From Saccharothrix algeriensis (GTDB lineage: Bacteria > Actinomycetota > Actinomycetes > Mycobacteriales > Pseudonocardiaceae), in assembly GCF_016907655.1 (NCBI RefSeq), contig NZ_JAFBCL010000001.1, positions 4,808,001 to 4,872,000 of the forward strand: DNA of 64,000 bases. The letters run 5' to 3'. A program made the translations under genes and the position numbers. Under the pieces are notes generated by a model. That model was not told where the DNA came from, did not search any database, and saw only the letters and a list, made by a program, of their open reading frames with translations. Below are positions 18,723 through 26,991 of this stretch, in pieces. Position 1 is the stretch's first letter; every line of letters begins with the position of its first letter.

Positions 18723-18962
18723 TCAGACCCGCACGGCTGCCGCGAGCTGCACGTCGGTGGGCTCGACGAGCACCGTGCCGTCGGCCAGGACGACCACCGG
18801 GATGTTCCTCCGCCCGCCCGCCAGCTCGACCGCGCGGTCGCGGGCCGCGTCGTCGTGCTCGACGTCGACGTCGGTGAAGGCCACTTCGTGCTCCCGCAGC
18901 CAAGCCTTGGCCCGTCGGCAGTCGCTGCACCAGTCCGCACCGTAGAGAACGATTTCACCCAT
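18723..18962 (-). CDS. Glutaredoxin-like (mycoredoxin/NrdH-type) protein
   Basis: A 79-residue thioredoxin-fold redox protein with the active-site C12-S-D-C15 in YGADWCSDCRRAK and the cis-proline region RNIPVVVLADG. Actinobacterial proteins of this form take electrons from mycothiol or thioredoxin reductase and reduce disulfides. ATG 18962 lies exactly 7 nt after TAGCAT (18975-18970), a clear leaderless start. The gene sits alone, opposite to and between bioA and bioD, where bioF might be expected. Confidence 0.85.
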   Translation of the reverse strand: MGEIVLYGADWCSDCRRAKAWLREHEVAFTDVDVEHDDAARDRAVELAGGRRNIPVVVLADGTVLVEPTDVQLAAAVRV

Positions 18963-19022
18963 ATGCGTGATGCTAGAACGCGGCCGGCGGCAACGCTGCG
19001 TGTAGTCGTAGGGTGAGTGCCC

Positions 19023-19739
19023 GTGAGCGTCCTGGTGATCACCGGAACAGGGACCGAGGTCGGCAAGACGGTGGTCGTCGCCGCGCTGGCCGCCCTGGCC
19101 GCGGCCGACGGCCGGCGGGTGGCCGTGCTGAAGCCCGCCCAGACCGGCGTGGGGCCGGGCGAGCCGGGCGACCTGGCCGAGGTGACCCGCCTGGCCGGCC
19201 CCGTGACCACCCGCGAGCTGCGCCGCTACCCGGACCCGCTGGCCCCGGCCACCGCGGCCCGCCGCAGCGGGCTGCCCACCGTGCACCCCAGCGAGGTGGC
19301 CGCGACCGCCGCGGACCTGGACCGGACCCACGACCTGGTCCTGGTGGAGGGCGCGGGCGGCCTGCTGGTCCGCTTCGACGACGACGGCACGACCGTCGCC
19401 GACGCGGCGTGGGCCCTCAACGCCCCGGTGCTGGTCGTCGCCCACGCGGGCCTGGGCACCCTGAACACCACGGCCCTCACCGCCGAGGCCCTGCTGCGCC
19501 GCGGCCTGGAGTCGGTCGGCGTGGTGGTGGGCCGCTGGCCCGCCGAGCCGGACCTGGCGTGCCGCTGCAACCTGGCCGACCTCCCCGAGGCCGCGGGCGC
19601 CCCGCTGCTCGGCGTCGTGCCGGACGGCGCGGCGGCGCTGGGGCGGCCGGAGTTCCTGGACCTGGCGCGCACCGCGCTGTCGCCGTGGTTCGGCGGCACG
19701 TTCGACCCGGACAAGTTCGCCGCCCCGCACACCTGCTGA
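19023..19739 (+). CDS. bioD: Dethiobiotin synthetase
   Basis: A 238-residue ATP-dependent enzyme closing the ureido ring of dethiobiotin from DAPA and CO2. The P-loop GTGTEVGKT starts at G8 with K15 and T16 as the Mg-ATP ligands. LKPAQTG and VLVEGAGGLLVRF are the other BioD motifs. GTG 19023 is chosen over GTG 19017 because TAGGGT (19009-19014) lies 8 nt upstream of the former and only 2 nt from the latter. It is divergent from the glutaredoxin gene; bioB starts 143 bp downstream with its own ribosome site. Confidence 0.95.
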   Translation: MSVLVITGTGTEVGKTVVVAALAALAAADGRRVAVLKPAQTGVGPGEPGDLAEVTRLAGPVTTRELRRYPDPLAPATAARRSGLPTVHPSEVAATAADLDRTHDLVLVEGAGGLLVRFDDDGTTVADAAWALNAPVLVVAHAGLGTLNTTALTAEALLRRGLESVGVVVGRWPAEPDLACRCNLADLPEAAGAPLLGVVPDGAAALGRPEFLDLARTALSPWFGGTFDPDKFAAPHTC

Positions 19740-19882
19740 CCCGCTCGCGGCCACGCCGGCACGGGGCCCGCCGCCCCGCCGGGGTGGACCGCTCCAGTGA
19801 CGCACGTCGCTGGGGCGCCGGCGCGGCCGTGCGGCAGACTGGCCGCCGGATCACCGTCCGGACGAGCCCACTGGGAGAAGTC

Positions 19883-20899
19883 GTGACCACAGCCCCCGAA
19901 CAGGTCGATGTCCTCGGCGTTGCCCGCGAGCAGGTGCTGGAGCGCGGCGTCGGCCTGTCCGAGGAGCAGGTGCTCCGGGTGCTCCGGCTGCCGGACGAGC
20001 GCGTCCCCGAGCTGCTGGAGCTGGCCCACCAGGTGCGGATGCGGTGGTGCGGGCCCGAGGTCGAGGTCGAGGGCATCGTGTCGCTCAAGACCGGCGGGTG
20101 CCCGGAGGACTGCCACTTCTGCTCCCAGTCCGGCCAGTTCCCCTCGCCGGTCCGCTCGGCCTGGCTGGACATCCCCGGCCTGGTGCGCGCCGCCCGGCAG
20201 ACCGCCGAGACCGGCGCCACCGAGTTCTGCATCGTGGCCGCCGTCCGCGGCCCCGACCGGCGGCTGCTCTCGCAGGTCCGCGACGGCATCAAGGCCATCC
20301 GGGACGACGGCAACGACATCCAGATCGCCTGCTCGCTGGGGATGCTGACCCAGGAGCAGGTGGACGAGCTGGTCGCCATGGGCGTCCACCGCTACAACCA
20401 CAACCTGGAGACCGCGCGGTCGCACTTCCCCGAGGTCGTCACCACCCACTCCTGGGAGGAGCGGTGGGAGACCCTGCGGATGGTGCGCGAGGCGGGCATG
20501 GAGGTGTGCTGCGGCGGGATCCTCGGCATGGGCGAGACGCTGGAGCAGCGCGCCGAGTTCGCCGCGCAGCTCGCCTCGCTCGAACCGGACGAGGTGCCGC
20601 TGAACTTCCTCATCCCCAACCCCGGCACGCCCTACGAGGACTACCCCGTCGTGGAGGGGCCCGACGCGCTGCGGGCCGTCGGCGCGTTCCGCCTGGCGCT
20701 GCCGCGCACCATCCTGCGGTTCGCGGGCGGCCGGGAGCTGACGCTCGGCGACCTGGGCGCCAAGCAGGGGATGCTGGGCGGGGTCAACGCGATCATCGTC
20801 GGCAACTACCTGACCAACCTGGGCCGGCCGGCGCAGCAGGACCTGGACATGCTCCAGGAGCTGTCGATGCCGATCAAGGAATTGAGCAGGACGCTGTGA
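19883..20899 (+). CDS. bioB: Biotin synthase (radical SAM)
   Basis: A 338-residue radical SAM enzyme that inserts sulfur into dethiobiotin. The [4Fe-4S]-SAM motif is C73-PED-C77-HF-C80. Further BioB features are YNHNLETARSHFPEVVTTH, the GGILGMGE turn and FLIPNPGTP. GTG 19883 follows GGGAGAAG (19873-19880). The stop overlaps the start of bsaP by 4 bp. Cytoplasmic; needs an auxiliary iron-sulfur cluster as sulfur donor, which the neighbouring protein probably helps maintain. Confidence 0.97.
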   Translation: MTTAPEQVDVLGVAREQVLERGVGLSEEQVLRVLRLPDERVPELLELAHQVRMRWCGPEVEVEGIVSLKTGGCPEDCHFCSQSGQFPSPVRSAWLDIPGLVRAARQTAETGATEFCIVAAVRGPDRRLLSQVRDGIKAIRDDGNDIQIACSLGMLTQEQVDELVAMGVHRYNHNLETARSHFPEVVTTHSWEERWETLRMVREAGMEVCCGGILGMGETLEQRAEFAAQLASLEPDEVPLNFLIPNPGTPYEDYPVVEGPDALRAVGAFRLALPRTILRFAGGRELTLGDLGAKQGMLGGVNAIIVGNYLTNLGRPAQQDLDMLQELSMPIKELSRTL

Positions 20900-21156
20900 C
20901 CGGGCAGGGCGCCGCGACCGGGCAGGGCGCCGCGACCGGGCGGGGCGCCGGGCCGGCGGCGGGACCGGCGGCGTACTGCGGCTACTGCGGCAAGGACCTC
21001 GGCGGTGACGACCACGCGGCGTGCGCCCGGCGGCTGCGGGTGATCGACCCGCCGAGGTTCTGCTCGGCCTGCGCGCGCCGCATGGTGGTGCAGGTGACGC
21101 CGGCGGGCTGGACCGCCACGTGCAGCCGGCACGGCGAGACCACCTCCGCGCGGTAA
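20896..21156 (+). CDS. bsaP: Biotin synthase auxiliary protein
   Basis: An 86-residue protein immediately downstream of bioB, overlapping it by 4 bp, in the position of mycobacterial Rv1590. It has six cysteines and a histidine in a zinc-ribbon/Fe-S-like pattern: C28, C31, C43, C56, C59, C76 and H79. BsaP proteins have been described as partners of actinobacterial BioB. The assignment rests on position and the cysteine pattern. The first 26 residues are a Gly/Ala/Thr/Gln-rich tail with a TGQGAA repeat and are probably disordered. Confidence 0.82.
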   Translation: MTGQGAATGQGAATGRGAGPAAGPAAYCGYCGKDLGGDDHAACARRLRVIDPPRFCSACARRMVVQVTPAGWTATCSRHGETTSAR

Positions 21157-21196
21157 CCTGCCCTGCGTCGGTGGTCCGGGGCTGGGGAGGTCGTGC

Positions 21197-21787
21197 GTGG
21201 CGGAACAACCGGTGGACGAGCGGGCCGCCTCGGTCCGGGTGCCACCCGTCTTCGTCTACCGCTACGCCCCGCCGCGCCCGCGGGTGGTGGTGAAGCGGGA
21301 CCTGCTGCCCGCGTTCGCCGTGCTGTCCACGATCTCGCTGTTCGGGCTGCCCGTGGGGTGGCTGTGGGCGCGGCTCGCGCCACCGCAGAACGCCGTGGTC
21401 GCCCAGGACGCCTCGCTGGTCCCGGTGACGGGGGAGAGCTACCACCGGCTCGACGCGCTGATGGTGTTCGTGCTGCTCGGCGCGGGGGCGGGGCTGATCA
21501 CCGGGGTGGCGGTCTGGCTGCTGCGCGAGCGCCGCGGCCCGGTCGTGATGCTGGCGGCCACGGCCGGTGGCGGTGTGGCGGCGTACCTGGCGCAGCGGAC
21601 CGGCCTCGGGTCGGCGGGCAGCCGGTACGCGCTGGGCGCCGCGCCCCGGGTGGGGGACGCGGTCGCGCTGGCGCCGGTGCTGGAGACGTGGTGGGGCCTG
21701 CTGGCCTGGCCCCTGGGCACGGCGCTGGCCTACGGCTGCCTGGCGGCGTGGAACGGGCTGGACGACCTGGGCCGCCGGCTCGGCTAG
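21197..21787 (+). CDS. DUF2567-family membrane protein
   Basis: A 196-residue membrane protein with a 33-residue Pro/Arg-rich cytoplasmic start and four predicted transmembrane segments (about 36-60, 85-105, 113-130, 160-180). It occupies the place of mycobacterial Rv1591, downstream of bioB and its auxiliary gene and upstream of the NAD genes. The GTG start is preceded by GGGGAGG at 21184-21190. It is likely co-transcribed with bioB-bsaP (40-bp gap). No biochemical role is known for the family. Confidence 0.75.
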   Translation: MAEQPVDERAASVRVPPVFVYRYAPPRPRVVVKRDLLPAFAVLSTISLFGLPVGWLWARLAPPQNAVVAQDASLVPVTGESYHRLDALMVFVLLGAGAGLITGVAVWLLRERRGPVVMLAATAGGGVAAYLAQRTGLGSAGSRYALGAAPRVGDAVALAPVLETWWGLLAWPLGTALAYGCLAAWNGLDDLGRRLG

Positions 21788-21927
21788 GTCCCGGCCGGGC
21801 CGGCGCCGGCCGGGGGCTGCCGGGTCGTGCGGCGCCCGGCGCCCCGGACAGCGCCCTGGGACTGCGCCTTCGGACGCCGCCACGGCCTCCCGCGAACGCT
21901 TCGGGGTGGCGAACGCCGGGCAGGCGG

Positions 21928-22593
21928 TCAGTTCCGGTGGGGGAGGTGGCCCAGCTCGGCGATCGGGGCCGGGACGGCGTGCAGGGCGGCGATGATGCCC
22001 GCCTCCCGGTGCATCATCCGGCGGACCAGGCGCAGCCGGCGGGCCTCCGAGCGCTCCTCCAGCAGCCGCTGCCGGTCCTCCAGCGTCAGCAGGCAGTCGT
22101 TGGCCAGCGCGTAGGCCAGCCCGTCCGTCTTCGCCACGGTCGGGTCGTCCTCGAACGCCGCCCGGCGGTACCGGCGGAACGCCGCCATCGCGCCGTCCGC
22201 CAGCAGCGGCAGGGCCTCGGCGATCTCCGCCGGCGCGGGCACGTCGTCCACCCACTCCACCTCGCCGAGCAGGTAGGGGGCGCTCTCGCCGTCGACGTCG
22301 AGCAGCCGGAACCGCCGGCCGCCGGTCGTGGACAGGTCGAAGCGGCCGTCGGGCAGCGGCTTGGCGTCGATCAGCAGCGCCTCGCAGCCGACCGCGTGCA
22401 GGGCCGTCGCGTTGCCCGGACCGACCTCCCAGCCCTGCCGGATCGCCACGACGCCGAAGCTGCGGCCGGGCAGCTCCCCGGTCACCAGGTCGACGGTCAG
22501 CTGCCGGTAGCGGGGTTCGAACACGTGCAGGGGCAGCGACGTTCCCGGGAGCAGCACGGTGCCCAGGGGGAACAGCGGGAGCGTCGTGGTCAC
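21928..22593 (-). CDS. LON substrate-binding-domain (PUA-like) protein
   Basis: A 221-residue stand-alone Lon N-terminal domain protein: LPLFPLGTVLLPGTSLPLHVFEPRYR is the standard opening, and the helical C-terminal half is charged. There is no AAA+ or Ser-Lys protease part, so it is not a Lon protease. Such proteins may bind peptides or nucleic acids; the role is unknown. It is the second gene of a minus-strand pair, its GTG overlapping the nrtR stop by 4 bp. Confidence 0.85.
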   Translation of the reverse strand: MTTTLPLFPLGTVLLPGTSLPLHVFEPRYRQLTVDLVTGELPGRSFGVVAIRQGWEVGPGNATALHAVGCEALLIDAKPLPDGRFDLSTTGGRRFRLLDVDGESAPYLLGEVEWVDDVPAPAEIAEALPLLADGAMAAFRRYRRAAFEDDPTVAKTDGLAYALANDCLLTLEDRQRLLEERSEARRLRLVRRMMHREAGIIAALHAVPAPIAELGHLPHRN

Positions 22594-23279
22594 GTGCCCA
22601 AGCTACGGCCGCTGGGTGGCCGCAGCACGGCGAACGGGTCGGTGACCCGCATCTGCCGGGACACGAAGCGGAACAGCGCCGCCGGCCGGCCGCCGGACGG
22701 GCCGACCGGCGCGACCGCGCCCGTGGGCTCCAGCAGGCCGCGCCGCGACAGCACGCGCTGGAGGTTGGTCGCCGACACCTCGTAGCCCAGCGCGGCGGAG
22801 TACACCGAGCGCAGCGCGGAGATGGTGAACTCCGGCGGCGCCAGCGCGAACCCCAGGTTGGTGTAGGACAGCTTGGACGCCAGCCGGTGCCGGGCGCGGC
22901 GGCAGATCGCCTCGTGGTCGAACGCGGTCGGGGGCAGCGCGTCCACCGGGTGCCACGCCGTGTCCGCCGGCACGACCGGGTCGGTGACCGAGGGGACCAG
23001 GCCGAGGAACGCCGTCGCCACCACCCGCGGGCCGGGCACGCGGCCGGGCGCGCTGAAGACGGCGAGCTGCTCGACGTGGGACAGCTGCCGCACGTCGACC
23101 TTCTCCGCGAGCTGGCGGCGGATGGAGGTCTCGACGTCCTCGTCGTCGCCGAGCCCGCCGCCCGGCAGCGACCAGCGGTGAGCGTGCGGCTCCCGAGCGC
23201 GTTCCCACAGCATGACCTGGAGTGATCCGGCTCTCACCTGGAGCACTGCGGCCAGTACCTCATGTCCGGCGAGTCCCAC
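22590..23279 (-). CDS. nrtR: NrtR-type NUDIX transcriptional repressor of NAD synthesis
   Basis: A 229-residue regulator with an N-terminal Nudix-fold domain (about 1-145) and a C-terminal winged helix (about 150-220, FTISALRSVYSAALGYEV). The Nudix box (GGGLGDDEDVETSIRRQLAE) lacks the usual REUxEE glutamates, as expected for a sensor of ADP-ribose or NAD-related ligand rather than an active hydrolase. GTG 23279 lies 6 nt after TAGTAT (23291-23286), a leaderless start. It is divergent from nadABC and shares a 63-bp control region with it. Confidence 0.87.
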   Translation of the reverse strand: MGLAGHEVLAAVLQVRAGSLQVMLWERAREPHAHRWSLPGGGLGDDEDVETSIRRQLAEKVDVRQLSHVEQLAVFSAPGRVPGPRVVATAFLGLVPSVTDPVVPADTAWHPVDALPPTAFDHEAICRRARHRLASKLSYTNLGFALAPPEFTISALRSVYSAALGYEVSATNLQRVLSRRGLLEPTGAVAPVGPSGGRPAALFRFVSRQMRVTDPFAVLRPPSGRSLGT

Positions 23280-23286
23280 CGGCTGA

Positions 23287-23322
23287 TACTATCGGCCATG
23301 TTTTCGACCGAAAGGCGAAAAC
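23287..23322 (+). promoter_or_regulatory. nadA promoter with probable NrtR operator
   Basis: On the plus strand TACTAT (23287-23292) can serve as the nadA -10. Just downstream an inverted repeat, GTTTTCG (23300-23306) and CGAAAAC (23316-23322) with a 9-nt spacer, covers the expected transcription start. The same TA-rich block gives the minus-strand nrtR -10. A repressor bound here would block nadABC initiation. The operator assignment is inferred from symmetry and position. Confidence 0.65.
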
Positions 23323-23342
23323 CTGGCTGAAGGAGGAGAACC

Positions 23343-24362
23343 ATGGTCGCTACCGCCTACGTGGAGCGAACCTCTGACGGTGCGTACGACGGCATCGCGC
23401 CGGACGCCGCATGGCGGGACGAGGTGCTGGAGCTGGCGCGCAGGCGGGACGCGGTGATCCTCGCGCACAACTACCAGCTGCCGGAGATCCAGGACATCGC
23501 GCACCACACCGGCGACTCGCTGGCGCTGAGCCGCATCGCCGCGGCGAGCGACGCGTCGACCATCGTGTTCTGCGGCGTGCACTTCATGGCCGAGACCGCG
23601 AAGATCCTGGCGCCCCACAAGACCGTGCTGATCCCGGACGAGCGCGCGGGCTGCTCGCTGGCCGACTCGATCACCGGTGACCAGCTGCGCGCGTGGAAGG
23701 CCGAGCACCCCGGCGCGGTCGTCGTGTCCTACGTCAACACCACCGCCGAGGTGAAGGCGGAGACCGACATCTGCTGCACCTCGTCGAACGCGGTGGACGT
23801 GGTGGCCTCCATCCCGGCCGACCGCGAGGTGCTGTTCCTGCCCGACCAGTTCCTCGGCGCGCACGTCAAGCGCGAGACCGGCCGGGAGAACCTGCACGTC
23901 TGGGCGGGCGAGTGCCACGTCCACGCCGGCATCAACGGCCCCGAGCTGGCCGAGCGCGCGGCGGCGAACCCGGACGCCGACCTGTTCATCCACCCCGAGT
24001 GCGGCTGCGCGACCTCCGCGCTCTACCTCGCGGGCGAGGGCACCGTGCCGGCCGAGAAGGTGCGCATCCTCTCGACCGGCGACATGATCACCGCCGCCCG
24101 CAGCACCAGCGCCCGGTCGGTCCTGGTGGCCACCGAGGTCGGGATGCTGCACCAGCTGCGCCGGGCCGCGCCGGAGATCGACTTCCGCGCCGTGAACGAC
24201 CGGGCCTCCTGCCGGTACATGAAGATGATCACCCCGACCGCCCTGCTGCGCTGCCTGCGCGAGGGCAGGGACGAGGTGCACGTCGACCCGGACACCGCCC
24301 GGCGCGCGAAGGGCGCCGTGCAGCGCATGATCGAGATCGGTCAGCCCGGCGGCGGCGAGTGA
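23343..24362 (+). CDS. nadA: Quinolinate synthase A
   Basis: A 339-residue [4Fe-4S] enzyme condensing iminoaspartate with dihydroxyacetone phosphate to quinolinate, the first committed pyridine ring step. The three cluster-ligand cysteines by family alignment are C104 (AGCSLADS), C191 (GECHVHAG) and C290 (ASCRYMKM). ATG 23343 follows AGGAGGAG at 23331-23338. It overlaps nadB by 4 bp. NrtR probably represses the operon. Confidence 0.97.
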   Translation: MVATAYVERTSDGAYDGIAPDAAWRDEVLELARRRDAVILAHNYQLPEIQDIAHHTGDSLALSRIAAASDASTIVFCGVHFMAETAKILAPHKTVLIPDERAGCSLADSITGDQLRAWKAEHPGAVVVSYVNTTAEVKAETDICCTSSNAVDVVASIPADREVLFLPDQFLGAHVKRETGRENLHVWAGECHVHAGINGPELAERAAANPDADLFIHPECGCATSALYLAGEGTVPAEKVRILSTGDMITAARSTSARSVLVATEVGMLHQLRRAAPEIDFRAVNDRASCRYMKMITPTALLRCLREGRDEVHVDPDTARRAKGAVQRMIEIGQPGGGE

Positions 24363-25978
24363 GCACCCCGCTGTGGGAGGCCGGCGCCGACCTGGTGGTG
24401 GTCGGCACGGGCGTCGCGGGCCTGACCGCCGCGCTGCGCGCGCGTGAGCTGGGCCTGCGCGTCCTGGTCGTCACCAAGGCCGAGCAGCACGACGGCAACA
24501 CCCGGTGGGCGCAGGGCGGTGTCGCGGTCGTGCTGCCCGGCGAGCACGACGAGGGCGACACCGTCGAGGCGCACGTCCGCGACACGCTGGTGGCGGGCGC
24601 GGGGCTGTGCGACGAGGGCGCCGTGCGGGAGATCATCGCGGGCGGCCCGGCGGCCGTGACCGGCCTGCGGGAGCGGGGCGCGGTGTTCGACGCCGCGGCG
24701 GGCGGCCGGCTGGCGCGCACCCGGGAGGGCGGGCACAGCGCGTTCCGGGTGGTGCACGCGGGCGGCGACGCGACCGGGGCCGAGGTGGAGCGGGCGCTGC
24801 TCGCCGCGGCGGCCGACGGCCGGGTCCCGGTGCTGGAGCGGCACGTCGCGGTGGACGCGGTGCGCACCCCGCTCGGCCAGGTGTGCGGGCTGCTGGTGCT
24901 CGACGACGGGGGCGTGCCGGGCGTGCTGAGCGCACCGGCCGTGCTGCTGGCCAGCGGCGGCCTCGGCCAGCTCTACCAGGCCACCTCCAACCCGGAGGTG
25001 GCGACCGGCGACGGGCTGGCGCTCGCGCTGCGGGCCGGCGCGGCGGCGGCGGACATGGAGTTCGTGCAGTTCCACCCGACGGTCCTGTACACCGGGCGGG
25101 GCGCGCGCGGCCGGTGCCCGCTGGTCACCGAGGCGGTGCGCGGCGAGGGGGCGGTGCTGGTCGACGCGACCGGCGCGCGGGTCATGCGCGGCGTGCACCC
25201 GCTGGAGGACCTGGCGCCGCGCGACGTCGTGGCGGCGGCCATCACCCGGCGCCTGGGCGACGCGCCGGGCGGCGTGGACGACCACGTGTTCCTCGACGCC
25301 ACCGGCGTCTCCGACTTCGCGCGGCGGTTCCCGACCGTGCACGCGGCGTGCGTCGCGGCCGGCGTCGACCCGTCCGGGCAGCCGATCCCGGTTGCGCCCG
25401 CCGCGCACTTCGCGTGCGGCGGCGTGGTGTCCGACGGGTCCGGGCGGACCGGCGTGACCGGCCTGTACGCGGCGGGCGAGGTGGCCCGGACGGGGCTGCA
25501 CGGCGCGAACCGGCTGGCCTCCAACAGCCTGCTGGAGGGGCTGGTGGTGGGCGCGCGGGCCGCCGAGGCGGTCGCGGCCGACCTCGCGCTGGGCGTGCTG
25601 GCCCGCTGCCCGGCCACGGCGGAGCTGCCGACGGCCCCGGTGGCGGACCGGGACTCGCTGCAGCGCGTCATGAGCCGGTACGCGGCGATCGGCCGGGACG
25701 CCGAGGGGCTGGCCGTGGTCGGCTCGGTGCTCGACCTGTCCACGGTGGAGCGGGAGCTGAACACCCGGGAGCTGGTGGAGGACGCGGCGCTGACCGCGGC
25801 GGCACGGGCGCTGATCGCGGCGGCGGCGCAGCGCACCGAGTCGCGCGGCTGCCACGTGCGCACCGACGCGCCCGCCCGCGACGACGCGCGCTGGGGCCGC
25901 AGCCAGGTGGTCCGGCTCAACCCGTCGGGCCAGCCCGTGCTGGCCGACCCGGCGGTGGCGACGAAGGGAGTGGCATGA
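24359..25978 (+). CDS. nadB: L-aspartate oxidase
   Basis: A 539-residue flavoprotein of the succinate dehydrogenase/fumarate reductase family that oxidises aspartate to iminoaspartate for NadA. The FAD-binding Rossmann motif is VVGTGVAGLTAALRA (about residues 14-28). TRWAQGGVAVVL, EFVQFHPTVLY and the segment GLHGANRLASNSLLEGLV complete the family pattern. The GTG start overlaps the nadA stop and the end overlaps nadC, each by 4 bp, so the three are tightly coupled. Confidence 0.97.
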   Translation: MSTPLWEAGADLVVVGTGVAGLTAALRARELGLRVLVVTKAEQHDGNTRWAQGGVAVVLPGEHDEGDTVEAHVRDTLVAGAGLCDEGAVREIIAGGPAAVTGLRERGAVFDAAAGGRLARTREGGHSAFRVVHAGGDATGAEVERALLAAAADGRVPVLERHVAVDAVRTPLGQVCGLLVLDDGGVPGVLSAPAVLLASGGLGQLYQATSNPEVATGDGLALALRAGAAAADMEFVQFHPTVLYTGRGARGRCPLVTEAVRGEGAVLVDATGARVMRGVHPLEDLAPRDVVAAAITRRLGDAPGGVDDHVFLDATGVSDFARRFPTVHAACVAAGVDPSGQPIPVAPAAHFACGGVVSDGSGRTGVTGLYAAGEVARTGLHGANRLASNSLLEGLVVGARAAEAVAADLALGVLARCPATAELPTAPVADRDSLQRVMSRYAAIGRDAEGLAVVGSVLDLSTVERELNTRELVEDAALTAAARALIAAAAQRTESRGCHVRTDAPARDDARWGRSQVVRLNPSGQPVLADPAVATKGVA

Positions 25979-26838
25979 CCCCTGTGGATCCCGCGACCGC
26001 GCCGGGCGCCGGGCTCGACCCCGACGACCTGCGCCGCGTCATCACGACGGCGCTCGCCGAGGACCTGCGCCACGGCCCGGACGCGACGACGGAGGCGACG
26101 GTGCCCGCCGACGCGGTGGCCGTCGCCGAGCTGACGCCGCGCCGAGCCGGTGTGCTGGCGGGCGTCCCGGCCGCGCTGGCGGTGTTCGAGGAGGTGCTCG
26201 ACGTCGAGGTGCTCGACCGCCGCGACGACGGCGACAAGGCCGTCCCCGGCGAGCCGGCGCTCGTGGTGCGCGGCCGGGTGCGCGGCCTGCTCACCGCCGA
26301 GCGCACCGCGTTGAACCTGCTGTGCCACCTGTCGGGCGTCGCCACGCTCACCGCGGCCTGGGTGGCGGAGGTCGCCGGCACCGGGGCGCGGGTGCGCGAC
26401 TCCCGCAAGACGCTGCCCGGCCTGCGGCTGCTGGAGAAGTACGCGGTCCGCTGCGGCGGCGGCGTCAACCACCGGCTCGGCCTCGGCGACGCGGTGCTGA
26501 TCAAGGACAACCACGTGCGCGCGGCCGGTTCGGTCGCCGCCGCGATGGCCGCCGTGCGCGCCCGCGCGCCGCACCTGCCGTGCGAGGTGGAGGTGGATTC
26601 CCTGGCGCAGCTGGACGAAGCCCTCGCCGAGGGCGCGGAGCTGGTGCTGCTGGACAACTTCACGGTCGAGGAGTGCGCGGAGGCCGTGCGGCGGGCCGGC
26701 GGCGTCGCGCTGGAGGCGTCCGGTGGGCTGACGCTGGACGTGGCCCGCGCGTACGCCGGGACGGGCGTGGACTACCTCGCGGTGGGCGGGTTGACGCACT
26801 CCGCGCCGGCGTTGGACCTGGGGATGGACCTGCGCTGA
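25975..26838 (+). CDS. nadC: Quinolinate phosphoribosyltransferase (decarboxylating)
   Basis: A 287-residue enzyme converting quinolinate and PRPP to nicotinate mononucleotide. Diagnostic segments are TAERTALNLLCHLSGVAT, DSRKTLPGLRLLEKYAV and GGVNHRLGLGDAVLIKDNH, with the C-terminal barrel motif LEASGGLTLD. ATG 25975 overlaps the nadB stop and is preceded by AAGGGAG. It is last in the nadABC operon and is followed by a strong hairpin. Confidence 0.97.
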   Translation: MTPVDPATAPGAGLDPDDLRRVITTALAEDLRHGPDATTEATVPADAVAVAELTPRRAGVLAGVPAALAVFEEVLDVEVLDRRDDGDKAVPGEPALVVRGRVRGLLTAERTALNLLCHLSGVATLTAAWVAEVAGTGARVRDSRKTLPGLRLLEKYAVRCGGGVNHRLGLGDAVLIKDNHVRAAGSVAAAMAAVRARAPHLPCEVEVDSLAQLDEALAEGAELVLLDNFTVEECAEAVRRAGGVALEASGGLTLDVARAYAGTGVDYLAVGGLTHSAPALDLGMDLR

Positions 26839-26950
26839 CCGGGATCCGGTCGCCGCGCCGGCGGTGCGGTCCGCCCGGGAGCGCCCCGGGGTCGTGCCGA
26901 CCGGTCCGACGCCGGCCCGGTCCCGTACCGAGCGCTTCACCGGGTCGGAG

Positions 26951-26982
26951 CGGCCCGCGCCCTCCCGCGAGGGCGCGGGCCG
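26951..26982. terminator. Hairpin terminator between nadC and the convergent PRC-barrel gene
   Basis: Perfect 14-bp arms (26951-26964 and 26969-26982; left arm CGGCCCGCGCCCTC) around a 4-nt CCGC loop, lying between two convergent stop codons. Likely bidirectional; no T-tract. Confidence 0.75.
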
Positions 26983-26991
26983 GTCGTCCGG

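Noticed and set aside
21788..21927. Gene in the gap between the DUF2567 gene and the LON-domain gene
   Set aside because: Only GC-rich convergent spacer; no start with ribosome site and no conserved translation.
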